Part shown: positions 1-11,366 of the stretch, piece by piece | Position numbering within the stretch: position 1 is the first letter of the stretch | Layout of the letters: every line of letters starts with the position of its first letter | Assembly: GCA_002633025.1 (NCBI GenBank) | Contig: NMRB01001073.1 | Location: forward strand, 54,395-118,394 | DNA: 64,000 nt | From: Notospermus geniculatus | Lineage: Eukaryota > Nemertea > Pilidiophora > Heteronemertea > Lineidae | Reading direction: 5' to 3' | Translations under genes and position numbers: made by a program | The notes under the pieces: model-generated | What the model saw: the letters and a program-made list of their open reading frames with translations, nothing else | Databases searched by the model: none | What the model was told of the DNA's origin: nothing

Positions 1-17
1 GGAATTTTTATTTTTTT

Positions 18-567
18 NNNNNNNNNNNNNNNNNNNNNNNNNNNNNNNNNNNNNNNNNNNNNNNNNNNNNNNNNNNNNNNNNNNNNNNNNNNNNNNNNNN
101 NNNNNNNNNNNNNNNNNNNNNNNNNNNNNNNNNNNNNNNNNNNNNNNNNNNNNNNNNNNNNNNNNNNNNNNNNNNNNNNNNNNNNNNNNNNNNNNNNNNN
201 NNNNNNNNNNNNNNNNNNNNNNNNNNNNNNNNNNNNNNNNNNNNNNNNNNNNNNNNNNNNNNNNNNNNNNNNNNNNNNNNNNNNNNNNNNNNNNNNNNNN
301 NNNNNNNNNNNNNNNNNNNNNNNNNNNNNNNNNNNNNNNNNNNNNNNNNNNNNNNNNNNNNNNNNNNNNNNNNNNNNNNNNNNNNNNNNNNNNNNNNNNN
401 NNNNNNNNNNNNNNNNNNNNNNNNNNNNNNNNNNNNNNNNNNNNNNNNNNNNNNNNNNNNNNNNNNNNNNNNNNNNNNNNNNNNNNNNNNNNNNNNNNNN
501 NNNNNNNNNNNNNNNNNNNNNNNNNNNNNNNNNNNNNNNNNNNNNNNNNNNNNNNNNNNNNNNNNNN
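18..567. other. assembly gap
   Basis: A run of N of 550 bases. Nothing can be said about its content. The sequence right after it matches the module at 2124, so the gap probably hides more of that repeat. Confidence 0.99.
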
Positions 568-882
568 TTTCGCTATGGCCCTTCAAAATCTCACCTTCAT
601 AATTCGCGCCATTGAACCAGAGCCGACCTTGACCGACCTACTTTTCAGCTATAAATAGCTGGCCAGGCCTGGTTGTTGTATTACTACACAGAGTGCTCTG
701 ATAATTTGTTCATCAAATCTCCAAAACTATCTCTTCACAAAATAACTAAGACATTAGTCTGAAAGAAATTGAAAATCGGCACACGATAGGACCATATATA
801 TGGATGGAAATCAATCAACTTTAAAGTACTAGATTTTTGGGGGATGACAAATCGGGCCTCGTCCCCATTAGTGAGTGAGCCC
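568..882 (+). repeat. TATA-containing repeat module, copy 1
   Basis: About 310 bp nearly identical to 2124-2412. Each copy carries a good TATA box (CTATAAATAG, near 649 and 2205) in GC-moderate sequence, but no open frame follows. The copies diverge at the shared string GAGTGAGCCC, where copy 1 is interrupted by a TTAA-flanked insertion. It could be a terminal repeat of a retroelement or a pol II promoter module; I cannot tell which. Confidence 0.6.
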
Positions 883-1045
883 TTAAAGGGCCTCTAGAGG
901 CAGCCAGCATGGCAGGGGAAAACCACGGGGAAAACCCAGGTTGAATACCTCGTACTAGTGATTATTACGTTAAAGTGGCGCCGCCTGGCCGAAGAACCGG
1001 TACTGATAGTAGCCTAATGGCGAGCTGCCTCTAGAGGCCCTTTAA
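883..1045. mobile_element. TTAA-flanked MITE
   Basis: Inverted ends AGGGCCTCTAGAGGCAGC and its complement bound a 155-bp element (887-1041). TTAA lies on each side (883-886, 1042-1045). TTAA target duplication is typical of piggyBac and Kolobok elements; the AGGG terminus fits Kolobok better. No coding capacity, so a non-autonomous copy. Confidence 0.75.
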
Positions 1046-1723
1046 TACATATCGGGTACCCCCAGGTGCCCCTTTTCACCACAGAAATGAAACATATGGC
1101 TTATTACAAGCACCATGGTATGTGGGGTTTAGATCAATGGAGATGCATCTGGTGGCCAATTAAAATCGCGAGGCAAACCCAGGAATTCGACTGTCTTTGC
1201 GACGTTGAAATGCCAGATTTAAGCCATAATGCAGTTGGAGGAGGAATGCCTATTTTTCACCCTTACATAACAGATGACACCTCTTTTGCCATCCGACAGA
1301 GCACGAAACAGTTAAATCTTACATAAGAACCCCCTGGAATGATTAAATTAATGATTTTAAGAAATTATGATGGTGCATTAATACATATCGGGTACCCTTA
1401 AAGTGCCCCTTTTCACCACAGAAATGAAAAATATGGCTTATTACAAGCACCATGGTATGTCACATGTGGGGTTTAGATCAATGGAGTTGCATGTGGTGGC
1501 CAATTAAAATCGCGAGGCAAGCCCAGGAATTCGACTGTCTTTGCGACGTTGAAATGCCAGATTTCAGCCATAATGCAGTTGGAGGAGGAATGCCTATTTT
1601 TCACCCTTACATAACAGATGACACCTTTTGCCATCCGACAGAGCACGAAACAGATAAATCTTACATAAGAACCCCCTGGAATGATTAAATTAATGATTTT
1701 AAGAAATTATGATGGTGCATTAA
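1042..1723. repeat. tandem pair of a ~340-bp unit
   Basis: Unit 1 (1042-1377) and unit 2 (1378-1719) are direct copies about 93-95% identical. TTAA occurs at all three junctions (1042, 1378, 1720). Each unit has a short open frame (1066-1326 and 1452-1688 on +) with similar peptides, but the changes between copies do not favour silent sites, so I do not call a gene. Confidence 0.8.
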
Positions 1724-2123
1724 GGTCTCACACAACAGTGAGGCGGCCAGGCTACCATGGAGCCTGACCTGGAGCGACGTCGATATTCACATCATCATCT
1801 TCTAAAGCATGTAGCGCCGACAATATCGTCATGGCACACATCATGGCATACATTTTTGAAAAGCTTACAGCTCAGAGAACACTTCTGGCCAATTTTCAAA
1901 ATCATCCAACTCTGTATTGATTGTTGAAGGTGGCAATTCCAAACCCGACACCTGCCTGGAAAATGGCAAAAAAAACCTGGAAATCTACCCCAAGGCCTAC
2001 AAACTTCACAATTACCATAGTATGAGAAAAAAAATTCTCAACCATGTGCTCACCTCATAACTTATCCAAAATGCATGCATTTTGGATATGTCATGAAAAA
2101 ATGGGGGTCATGGCAGCTTTTTT
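1724..2123. other. no gene seen
   Basis: Four hundred bases of moderately AT-rich sequence between two repeats. No convincing frame, RNA gene or inverted repeat was recognised. Confidence 0.5.
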
Positions 2124-2412
2124 TTCGCTATGGCCCTTCAAAATCTCACCTTCATAATTCGCGCCATTGAACCAGAGCCGACCTTGACCGACCTACTTTT
2201 CAGCTATAAATAGCTGGCCAGGCCTGGTTGTTGTATTACTACACAGAGTGCTCTGATAATTTGTTCATCAAATCTCCAAAACTATCTCTTCACAAAATAA
2301 CTAAGACATTAGTCTGAAAGAAATTCATTGAAAATCGGCACACGATAATCAAGTTTAAAGTACTAGATTTTTGGGGGGTGACAAATCGGGCCTCGTCCCC
2401 ACTGGTGAGTGA
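2124..2412 (+). repeat. TATA-containing repeat module, copy 2
   Basis: Second copy of the module at 568-882, with the same TATA box and the same downstream string. It lacks the TTAA MITE present after copy 1, so it serves as the empty site for that insertion. Confidence 0.6.
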
Positions 2413-3701
2413 GCCCTGAGACAACCCATATTGTCAGAAAGCGAACGACCCCTGAGAACGAGGTTGGGAAAACCGAAGGACCCGTGCTGCCACCACGCGG
2501 TCGTCACGACTGTAATTAATCTCTAAAAGAGCCAGACGCGGAGTGTGATTTACCGAAGGGGTGAGCCCGTAGCGTCTGGCCAAGCGAGACTAGCCCACCC
2601 CTTGAGCATGTTGAGAGGAATATTTCCAAAGAGTTTTGTGCGCAGTTTTTCTCTTAACCGGTATTATCAGGAACCAACAGGATAATTTTACGACCAGAAA
2701 TATATCGACGGAGAACGAAATGCATTGTTGGCGAAAGTTTATACTTTGAAGCAAAATATTTAGCCGTATATATTTGACTTTTTTATTCTCCGTCGAAATA
2801 CTTCTGGTCTTAAAATGTGCTATAATGTGATAATTCCGGTGAAAGAAAAAATGCCCATAAGGCTTATTTTTGAATATTCGAAATTACGGGGTGGGGATTT
2901 ATTAGCGGGGTAGATTGGTACCGCGATCCTCCGCTAGATGGATATTATGAGGATCGGTCCAGCCTATTCTATCGGAGGATCGTGGGACCAATCTATTAGT
3001 GGGGAACCTAAACCTCGGGGACGATGTCCCATTGTTTGTACCAATGACAGGCAACGTCTTCATTCTACGTCACACGTCTAACTTACCTTGAATTCCCGTG
3101 TTCCTGTGTGGGGGGTCGCGATCCCGTTCTAAAACTGCACAAGGGGTAGGCCTAGACAGGAAGTGGGCTAATGCCCAGGCCCACATAATATATACCAAGC
3201 ACAGACAGGGAGAAAGAGGACTAGAGAAACCTGCAGTAGTCCCGTCCACTAAATACGTGGATTGTATACATAAAAATCATAGTAACGTTGAGTGTGATAG
3301 TCACACACATAGCAAACCATTGCGTGCGAGCATTAACACTGTTTTGAAAAGTGTGAAGTTATATAAGTATGTATGCATGACTATTGGTTCACGTCGGCCA
3401 AAAGTCCCTTAAAGTGACCATTGGGTCCAAATTGAGCTTGTGACGGATTTTTCGGCACCAAAGCATTAACGTATCGCAAAACAATAGGCCTTTTTACACG
3501 GTGCCGGTGCGTTCCGGATCGAGACTAGATTGAGGAGGGTTCGGTTATTTTTCCCCGTGTAAAAGCGAAACAACTGACCTCCACCTTCCTCGGGCCAGTT
3601 CAGTTCGCCGCGTGAGTCTCGGGAAGTTGGAGGTAATTTAGATTTAACGGTTGTTGACTGAATTGTATTATTTAGAATGTCATCAATATTCTTATGTAAA
3701 G

Positions 3702-3861
3702 TTAAGCGGCCCATACACGATCAATATTATTGCACAATATGAGGATCACAATGGGCAATATTATTGCCAATCTTTCTTCTACCCATCATGCGAAAAGCAC
3801 ACGACCACCCATTTGGGCCCCATATTGTGCAATAATATTGCGCCATGTATGGGCGGCTTTA
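3702..3861. mobile_element. Harbinger-like MITE, TTA target site
   Basis: Inverted ends (AGCGGCCCATACA... and its complement; arms about 40 bp, including a shared ATATTATTGCACAATATG core) bound 3705-3858. TTA lies on both sides, as expected for the TWA target of PIF/Harbinger elements. The second copy of this MITE is split by a transposon at 7013-8676. Confidence 0.65.
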
Positions 3862-4024
3862 CAGGCATATTGCTGGCATACAAACGTTTTTTGATTTTGG
3901 TGAAACCATGGACTTGTTGAATAGGTCAGGGTGCCCAACTCTGAGATGAAGTACAATATATCAATTTGTCGAAAATATGGTCCATTCAAAACTGCTCTGT
4001 AGCTCGGTTATTTCTGAGTGCATA

Positions 4025-4955
4025 TACCGTAGAATCACCTTTCTCCGGTCACTGTCAGATATGCAAGGCCTCTAATTATTCATTGGCTGTTCATGCCCCG
4101 TTTCGTGAGCGGCCAATGACAATTCGCTATGCTCGCCATGCAGTCCCAGTCCCATCGTCACAGTTATACCACTGTGACGATGACTCCGCGGTGTCGATTT
4201 CAATGACTGTGACATGTGTGAGCGTAGCGTATTGTTACTGACCTTCGTACGTAAGTGAATTGATCATGCGGGAATCGTTGTCTCGGACATGCTGGCGGAA
4301 CGTATAGGGTGTTTCAAAATACTGCAGATGTTCACTCTAGGCTATACTTCACAATGAAATTTCAAAATGAAAATTTTCCTCCTTGACGGTGCTGGTGGAG
4401 GGGGAATGTGTTGTTACACTGATTAGAATTGTGAAAACCTGCTGACGAGCGCGAAACAGAGTGAAGTGACTGTGATTGAACTCTGGTACATGATGTAGCT
4501 TTAATTTAAAAAAAACACGAGTTAAATCCCGAATACCCATCGCATTTCGCCCTTGAAGTCAACAGTCTTAGGCCCGTTACATGCGTCGCTCTAATCATGT
4601 GCCGATTTCAGTTCTTGTAGTGCAAATTCTATCTCGCGAATCGAATTCGGCACACAGAAGTTGAGCGACGTTTGAAATGAGCCTTAGAATTTATGAGCCA
4701 CCCTGTATTCCACAACCCACTCAACATTCTCAATCCCTGACCCCATGTCAATATCCCAAATCAATTCATCTGCGTCCAAGAAGAGATTACCATAACTTTA
4801 AGCCTACAATGGTCAACCCGAACGCCGATGCAAATAGACCATTGTGCGGTCAGTCATCCGGGCCTATACGTTCATGCATAATCATGACGAAGGTGTTTCC
4901 CATTACACTTTGAAGTTTATAATGAAGTGACCGGAGAAAAGGTGATTCTACGGTA
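4025..4955. mobile_element. TA-flanked DNA element (Tc1/mariner-like), copy 1
   Basis: Inverted ends CCGTAGAATCACCTTTCTCC... (27 bp, one mismatch) bound 4027-4953 with TA on each side, the target of Tc1/mariner elements. No transposase frame is visible, so it is non-autonomous. A copy sits at 8917-9840 in the downstream duplication. Confidence 0.65.
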
Positions 4956-7616
4956 AACTGTGGGATGTTATTTTTTTTCGTAAAGATCTTCTCTACACAA
5001 TAATCCTTCACAAATTAAGGGCGAGCCGACATTGTGAATTTTCATAGTGCTTCAATCTAGGCTCCTCTAAGAAAAGCACTAAAGACACCCGCATTTGACT
5101 GTTGTTTGGGTCCAATGTGATCACTGTGTTTTATAGACACAGGAAATGAGCAAAATCCCAAGAATTACAAGTTAACTGTATTATGTAATCCAAAACAAAG
5201 AAATTCGCCAAACATGAAAAACTGGTACAATTTTCTCAGAGAAGAAGCATGTAAATGACACATTCAGGGAGTGGCAGCAATGCCACAAACCCATAGAACC
5301 TGGGGTGGCAAGGATATCCAGTGCTGGCAGCCCAATCGTGGGCGCCGCGGAGGATATGGAAATAGTTCGGCCGTATGTTGGCAGAGTCAGTATAGCGTAA
5401 CGTAGTGAAGCACTGACCTCTGCGAAGGAGTGTGGGAAAACCGAAGAACCCGTGCTGCCACCACGCGGTCGTCACGACTGTAATTAATCTCTAAAAGAGC
5501 CAGACGCGGAGTGTGATTTACCGAAGGGGTGAGCCCGTAGCGTCTGGCCAAGCGAGACTAGCCCACCCCTTGAGCATGTTGAGAGGAATATTTCCAAAAA
5601 AGTTTTGTGCGCAGTTTTTCTCTTAACCGGTATTATCAGGAACCAACAGGATAATTTTACGACCAGAAATATATCGACGGAGAACGAAATGCATTGTTGG
5701 CGAAAGTTTGAACTTTGAAGCAAAATATTTCGCCGTATATACTTGACTTTTTTATTCTCCGTCGAAATACTTCTGGTCTTAAAATGTGCTATAATGTGAA
5801 AATTCCGGTGAAAGAAAAAATGCCCATAAGGCTTATTTTTGAATATTCGAAATTACGGGGTGGGGATTTATTCGTGGGGTAGATTGGTACCGCGATCCTC
5901 CGCTAGATGGATATTATGAGGATCGGTCCAGCCTATTCTATCGGAGGATCGTGGGACCAATCTATTAGTGAGGAACCTAAACCTCGGGGACGATGTCCCA
6001 TTGTTTGTACCAATGACAGGCAACGTCTTCATTCTACGTCACGTCTAACTTACCTTGAATTCCCGTGTTCCTAGTGTGTGTGTGGGGGGGTCGCGATCCC
6101 GTTCTAAAACTGCACAAGGGGTAGGCCTAGACAGGAAGTGGGCTAATGCCCAGGCCCACTTAATATATACCAAGCACAGACAGGGAGAAAGAGGAATAGA
6201 GAAACCTGCAGTAGTCCCGTCTACTAAATACGTGGATTGTATACATAAAAATCTTAGTAACGTTGAGTGTGATAGTCACACACATAGCAAACCATTGCGT
6301 GCGAGCATTAACACTGTTTTGAAAAGTGTGAAGTTATATAAGTATGTATGCATGACTATTGGATCACGTCGGCCAAAAGTCCCTTAAAGTGACCATTGGG
6401 TCCAAATTGAGCTTGTGACGGATTTTTCGGCACCAAAGCATTAACGTATCGCAAAACAATAGACCTTTTTACACGGTGCCGGTGCGTTCCGGATCGAGAC
6501 TAGATTGAGGAGGGTTCAGTTATTTTTCCCCGTGTAAAAGCGAAACAACTGACCTCCACCTTCCTCGGGCCAGTTCAGTTCGCCGCGTGAGTCTCGGGAA
6601 GTTGGAGGTAGGTGGAGGTAGGTTCAGGCTGGTTATTCTCTCGTGTAAACATGGTAAAAGCGAACCGACCTCCACCGGCCTCGTGCGGGATTGAGCACGC
6701 TACATGAATGGCATCACTGGCGCATTTGCTGTAAGCAAGAATATATAAGTACCAAGAATGTACAACTTAGTAATCAATCAAAAGGGTGGGCATTAAGTTA
6801 CTTATTCTGATAATAGAGGGTGTACGGTAATTTATATAGGCCTTCTAATTAAATAACCAGTGTTTAGATTTAACGGTTGTTGACTGAATTGTATTATTTA
6901 GAATGTCATCAATATTCTTATGTAAAGTTAAGCGGCCCATACACGATCAATATTGCACAATATGAGGATCACAATGGGCAATATTATTGCCAATCTTTCT
7001 TCTACCCATCATCACGCTGGTGACTCAGATTTTATCGTACGCTATGCACCTACTTCCGGTATAGCAGACGAATATATTTGTTGGGCACAAAAATGAGAAT
7101 AATTCTGTCCCAACCCCTTTTACGAATGTAGTAAACATATTATATGAAAGATAAGGCATTGTGGTTTTGATGAATGGCTGGTCACCTATGGTGACTTCGT
7201 AATTTTGATGCCAATTTCCAAAATGCACGCGTTAGGCCAATATGACGAACATTTTGCTCATACCAATCACAGTGGAAGGGTTTTAGAGCAGGATTCTTGT
7301 TTACGATGGAAGCCAGGTACGTTATTTACATTATTCATATTAGAGCTGTGGGAAATTCACCTTGTAAATGTTGAAAACACGCCGATTTTGCAAATTCACC
7401 GTACGCAATGCACCTTTTCAACCGTACGCCATGCACCTCAAATTGCAAATAAGGCAATACCGTGCTGATTTTCGTTCAAAACCATATCAATCTGATTAGA
7501 TGTCATTGTAAGCTGAACCAGACATGCCAGATGACCTGCTGGAGTAAAAGGGGTGTCCCATAAAATCCTATAGCCTTTGTGACATTAACTTCAGAGACAA
7601 CAGTTGTGGTGTATTC

Positions 7617-7811
7617 TTAAGGGTTATGCAAAGTGACTCGAAATTTTTGACGCAAAAAAATCTGACTAACTGCAAACAAAATTGAGAAAAAGTCTCGGGG
7701 CTCCTCGGGAAGCATCAGAAGAAGGGCCTCCGAGCCTTATTTTCTCAATTTTGTGTGCAGTTAGTCAGATACAAAAATTCGACATTTCGAGCCACTTTTC
7801 TTAACCCTTAA
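7617..7811. mobile_element. TTAA-flanked MITE nested in the transposon
   Basis: Arms of about 75 bp, starting GGGTTATGCAAAGTGACTC, fold back over a 30-bp loop. TTAA lies on both sides. It is nested two deep: MITE within transposon within Harbinger-like MITE. Confidence 0.7.
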
Positions 7812-7840
7812 CATTTTTTTTCTTTTTTGGTCATTTTTAG

Positions 7841-8201
7841 CCAAGCTGTTACTGCGCATATAGCTCCTACTGTAAAAGAGGAGGCGCCTAGTGTCCAGAA
7901 GTCATTGTGTGAGGTGTGTGGCCTTCTTTTAGCGAAAACAAGTCTCAGAAGTCATCAGGTGGCCAAGCACGACCGTGAGAGGGGAAGGCAATGCCTTGTC
8001 TGTGACAAGTGGTTCTATAACAAGTCCAGCTTCGAGGACCATGTCGACCATCACCATGGAGTCAAGCATAGAAAGTGCGACAAATGTGTACGAGTCGAAA
8101 TAGATGGTACACGATCTTTTTCTGTATCTGCAGAACAATTGAGAATGACATCTTCAAGAAGCATGACAAATGTACCCCTCAGACAAAACGGCGAGGCATG
8201 A
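7841..8201 (+). pseudogene. C2H2 zinc-finger gene fragment captured by a transposon
   Basis: The frame after a good 3' splice site (polypyrimidine then AG at 7839-7840) encodes two C2H2 fingers: CEVCGLLLAKTSLRSHQVAKH and CLVCDKWF...HVDHHHG. A third begins with CDKC at about 8080-8090. Its second half (IENDIFKKHDKC) appears in a different frame after a second acceptor-like AG near 8133, so a very short intron or a frameshift breaks it. There is no start or complete gene. It looks like exon-intron sequence of a host zinc-finger gene picked up by the surrounding element. The function of the parent gene is unknown. Confidence 0.6.
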
Positions 8202-8914
8202 TTTTCAATGTGAAGCCAATTTGCACCAGATGCCAAATGTTAGGTGCATGCGTACGGTACAAGAACACCCAGCTGTGTGAATGGCGTACGGTAACTTTTT
8301 CAAAAATGCGATTTTCCAGAAATGTATGGGCTTTACATCAAAATCATTCAGAGCGTAGATGAACAATATGTTGGACTATAAATTTGTCCGATAACTATTC
8401 TTCTAAGAATCCACGGAAGGAAAGAAATCCTATTTCTGTAGTCGAAACCTACCTTTCCTATGCACTTTCGTCGCGTAGATCAATGTCGCTCCACTATTCA
8501 GAAAGACTGTTACGTGTAGTTGAACTACAGTCCGAGTTCATTGGGTGTGTGATAGGGGCAGGGTGGTTCAGATCTCTAAAGGTACTAAAAATGTTATTTT
8601 CAAGTACTTCAAAAAATTCGTCTGCTATACCGGAAGTAGGTGCATAGCGTACGATAAAATCTGAGTCACCAGCGTGATCATGCGAAAAGCACACGACCAC
8701 CCATTTGGGCCCCATATTGTGCAATAATATTGCGCCATGTATGGGCGGCTTTACAGGCATATTGCTGGCATACAAACGTTTTTTGATTTTGGTGAAACCA
8801 TGGACTTGTTGAATAGGTCAGAGTGCCCAACTCTGAGATCAAGTACAATATCAATTTGTCAAAAATATGGTCCATTCAAAACTGCTCTGTAGCTCGGTTA
8901 TTTCTGAGTGCATA

Positions 8915-9842
8915 TACCGTAGAATCACCTTTCTCCGGTCACTGTCAGATATGCAAGGCCTCTAATTATTCATTGGCTGTTCATGCCCCGTTTCGTGAGC
9001 GGCCAATGACAATTCGCCATGCTGGCCATGCAGTCCCAGTTGAAGTTATACCACTGTGACGATGACTCCGCGGTGTCGATTTCAATGACTGTGACATGTG
9101 TGAGCGTAGCGTATTGTTACTGACCTTCGTACCGGTACGTAAGTGAATTGATCATGCGGGAATCGTTGTCTCGGACATGTTGGCGGAACGTATAGGGTGT
9201 TTCAAAATACTGCAGATATTCACTCTAGGCTATACTTCACAATGAAATTTCAAAATGAAAATTTTCCTCCTTGACGGTGCTGGTGGAGGGGGAATGTGTT
9301 GTTACACTGATTAGAATTGTGAAAACCTGCTGACGAGCGCGAAACAGAGTGAAGTGACTGTGATTGAACTCTGGTACATGATGTAGCTTTAATTAAAAAA
9401 AACACGAGTTAAATCCCGAATACCCATCGCATTTCGCCCTTGAAGTCAACAGTCTTAGGCCCGGTACATGCGTCGCTCTAATCATGTGCCGATTTCAGTT
9501 CTTGTAGTGCAAATTCTATCTCGCGAATCGAATTCGGCACACAGAAGTTGAGCGACGTTTGAAATGAGCCTTAGAATTTATGAGCCACCCTGTATTCCAC
9601 AACCCACTCAACATTCTCAATCCCTGACCCCATGTCAATATCCCAAATCAATTCATCTGCGTCCAAGAAGAGATTACCATAACTTTAAGCCTACAATGGT
9701 CAACGCGAACGCCGATGCAAATAGACCATTGTGCGGTCAGTCATCCGGGCCTATACCTTCATGCATAATCATGACGAAGGTGTTTCCCATTACACTTTGA
9801 AGTTTATAATGAAGTGACCGGAGAAAAGGTGATTCTACGGTA
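8915..9842. mobile_element. TA-flanked DNA element, copy 2
   Basis: Duplicate of the element at 4027-4953, with the same inverted ends and flanking TA, carried along by the segmental duplication. Confidence 0.65.
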
Positions 9843-10201
9843 ACTGTGGGATGTTATTTTTTTTCGTAAAGATCTTCTCTACACAATAATCCTTCACAAA
9901 TTAAGGGCGAGCCGACATTGTGAATTTTCATAGTGCTTCAATCTAGGCCCCTCTAAAAAAAGCACTAAAGACACCCGCATTTGACTGTTGTTTGGGTCCA
10001 ATGTGATCACTGTGTTTTATAGACACAGGAAATGAGCAAAATCCCAAGAATTACAAGTTAACTGTATTATGTAATCCAAAACAAAGAAATTCGCCAAACA
10101 TGAAAAACTGGTACAATTTTCTCAAAGAAGAAGCACATGTAAATGACACATTCAGGGAGTGGCAGCAATGCCACAAACCCATAGAACCTGGGGTGGCAAG
10201 G

Positions 10202-11366
10202 ATGTCTTGACCAGCATTTCATAGACAACATACACGCTCAGTACATTAGAAGAGAACCAGGAAGTAAAATCCAGACCCAATATGGCCGCCCTGTTTTTGG
10301 AAAATTGGCAGCATTCATGCAGTTCACTTGTGGAGTACTCTATGTCGAAAAAACGACGCAATTTTACGAGACGCATGTTGTTTGATCTTCAAAGTGTGCC
10401 ATTTCTTGGGAAAGTGTTCCGACAACTAGTCTTTTGTTTCAGCTTAGTAGCTAATTAGTGCATTCTAAGATGTATCTCATTCAATTCCTTTCGACTGATA
10501 GACCCCGTAGGTGCCTTCATTTTCGTCATACAACTTGTACTTTTATGGTATTTTGACATATTTTATTTCCAACGCTCCAAAAATTCATAATGTTGGCTCG
10601 CCCTTAAAATCCCTTCGGTTACAGGATCAGCAGAGGCAAATTAGTTAACTCACTTTTTGGCACATATTCTTGGTACTTATACATTCTTGCTGTAAGTTAC
10701 CTGTGAAGAAATCACGCACGGGATTTCTCAAGCACTCCTCATGTTGTTACAAGCCTAGTTTATCGATTTTTTGTGATTATTTTTTGGATATTTCTTACTT
10801 GCGATAACTGTAAATGTTGATACACGCCATCTAGTGGCACGCAGTTGAACGAACCGACCTCGAACTAGATCGAGGCGGGTTATTGAACCCGCACCATGTT
10901 AAAGCGATCAACACCGTCACAGTAACTGTTCTGCTCCGAGTGTTCTTATCGGAACTGTTCTGAGCGCACCACAGTCAAACAATGCCTGGAACGTTCCCAG
11001 CACGGTTCATTGTAACGATAATCCACTAGTAAACATTGTTTTATTATTGGCAATGCAGTCATTTGCCCAGTTTGAACAGCTCAATGTTGATCACCCATGT
11101 CCAGCTTAAGAGCATTTTAATTGGCGTCAGTTTCGCTATGGTTGTTCAGGCATTTCATTAGGGGGGATTAGTCTACAATACCCTTATTATCTGGCACAGT
11201 TGGAACATTGAACTGTTCCGTTCAGAGGACAACTCTAAGGAACATACGCAGGTGTAGTGTTACCTGGAAGCCAATCAGTTTGGGGGTACCAACTCGTACA
11301 GGTAGCCGAAGTTCGTTCCACAGCGCGAGCATACTAGCTTTAACTCGTTTGGCCTACATGTACTTT
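10202..11366. other. no gene seen; repeat remnants
   Basis: Unique sequence after the long duplication ends. A string near 10660-10700 is the reverse complement of 6729-6760. 10845-10900 resembles the GACCTCCACC-type sequence at 6640-6700, so fragments of the same repeat family are present. No convincing coding frame. Confidence 0.4.

Larger units (their letters stand above)
2462..5312. repeat. long direct duplication, copy 1 (2.85 kb)
   Basis: Matches 5432-10201 along its whole length at roughly 97-98% identity, starting near GGGAAAACCGAAG and ending near GGGGTGGCAAGGAT. It holds a hairpin (arms 2911-2933 and 2974-2996), a 154-bp MITE and a 927-bp DNA element. Open frames such as 3098-3412 exist in both copies but look like chance. 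Copy 2 is longer because of a 256-bp stretch at 6610-6865 and a 1664-bp transposon. Confidence 0.9.
7013..8676. mobile_element. CACGCTG-ended transposon, 5-bp TSD, carrying zinc-finger gene fragments
   Basis: Perfect inverted ends of about 61 bp start CACGCTGGTGACTCAG. The flanks are ATCAT on both sides (7008-7012, 8677-8681), and the uninterrupted site is seen at 3786-3793. A CAC start with TG at heptamer positions 6-7 and a 5-bp duplication are features of Transib/RAG-type elements, but no transposase is present and the TSD is not GC-rich, so the family is an inference. Motifs of the form GTACGCNATGCACC recur near both ends. Inside are a TTAA MITE and exon-like zinc-finger sequence. Confidence 0.75.
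6931..8750. mobile_element. Harbinger-like MITE interrupted by another transposon
   Basis: Left part 6931-7012 and right part 8677-8750 together correspond to the intact MITE at 3705-3858. The intervening 1664 bp are a separate element, a clear nested insertion. Confidence 0.75.
5432..10201. repeat. long direct duplication, copy 2 (4.77 kb)
   Basis: Second copy of 2462-5312. Only about 120 bp (5313-5431) separate the two. Relative to copy 1 it carries a 1664-bp transposon with its own target duplication, plus 256 bp at 6610-6865 that is either inserted here or deleted from copy 1. The transposon therefore arrived in one copy only, after or independent of duplication. Confidence 0.9.

Noticed and set aside
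8-586. Long open frame across the first 580 bases
   Set aside because: It is almost entirely the N gap.
3098-3412. 104-110 aa ORF present in both long duplicates (also 6055-6387)
   Set aside because: Conservation is explained by the recent duplication; no domain, no codon bias, overlaps hairpin-rich repeat.
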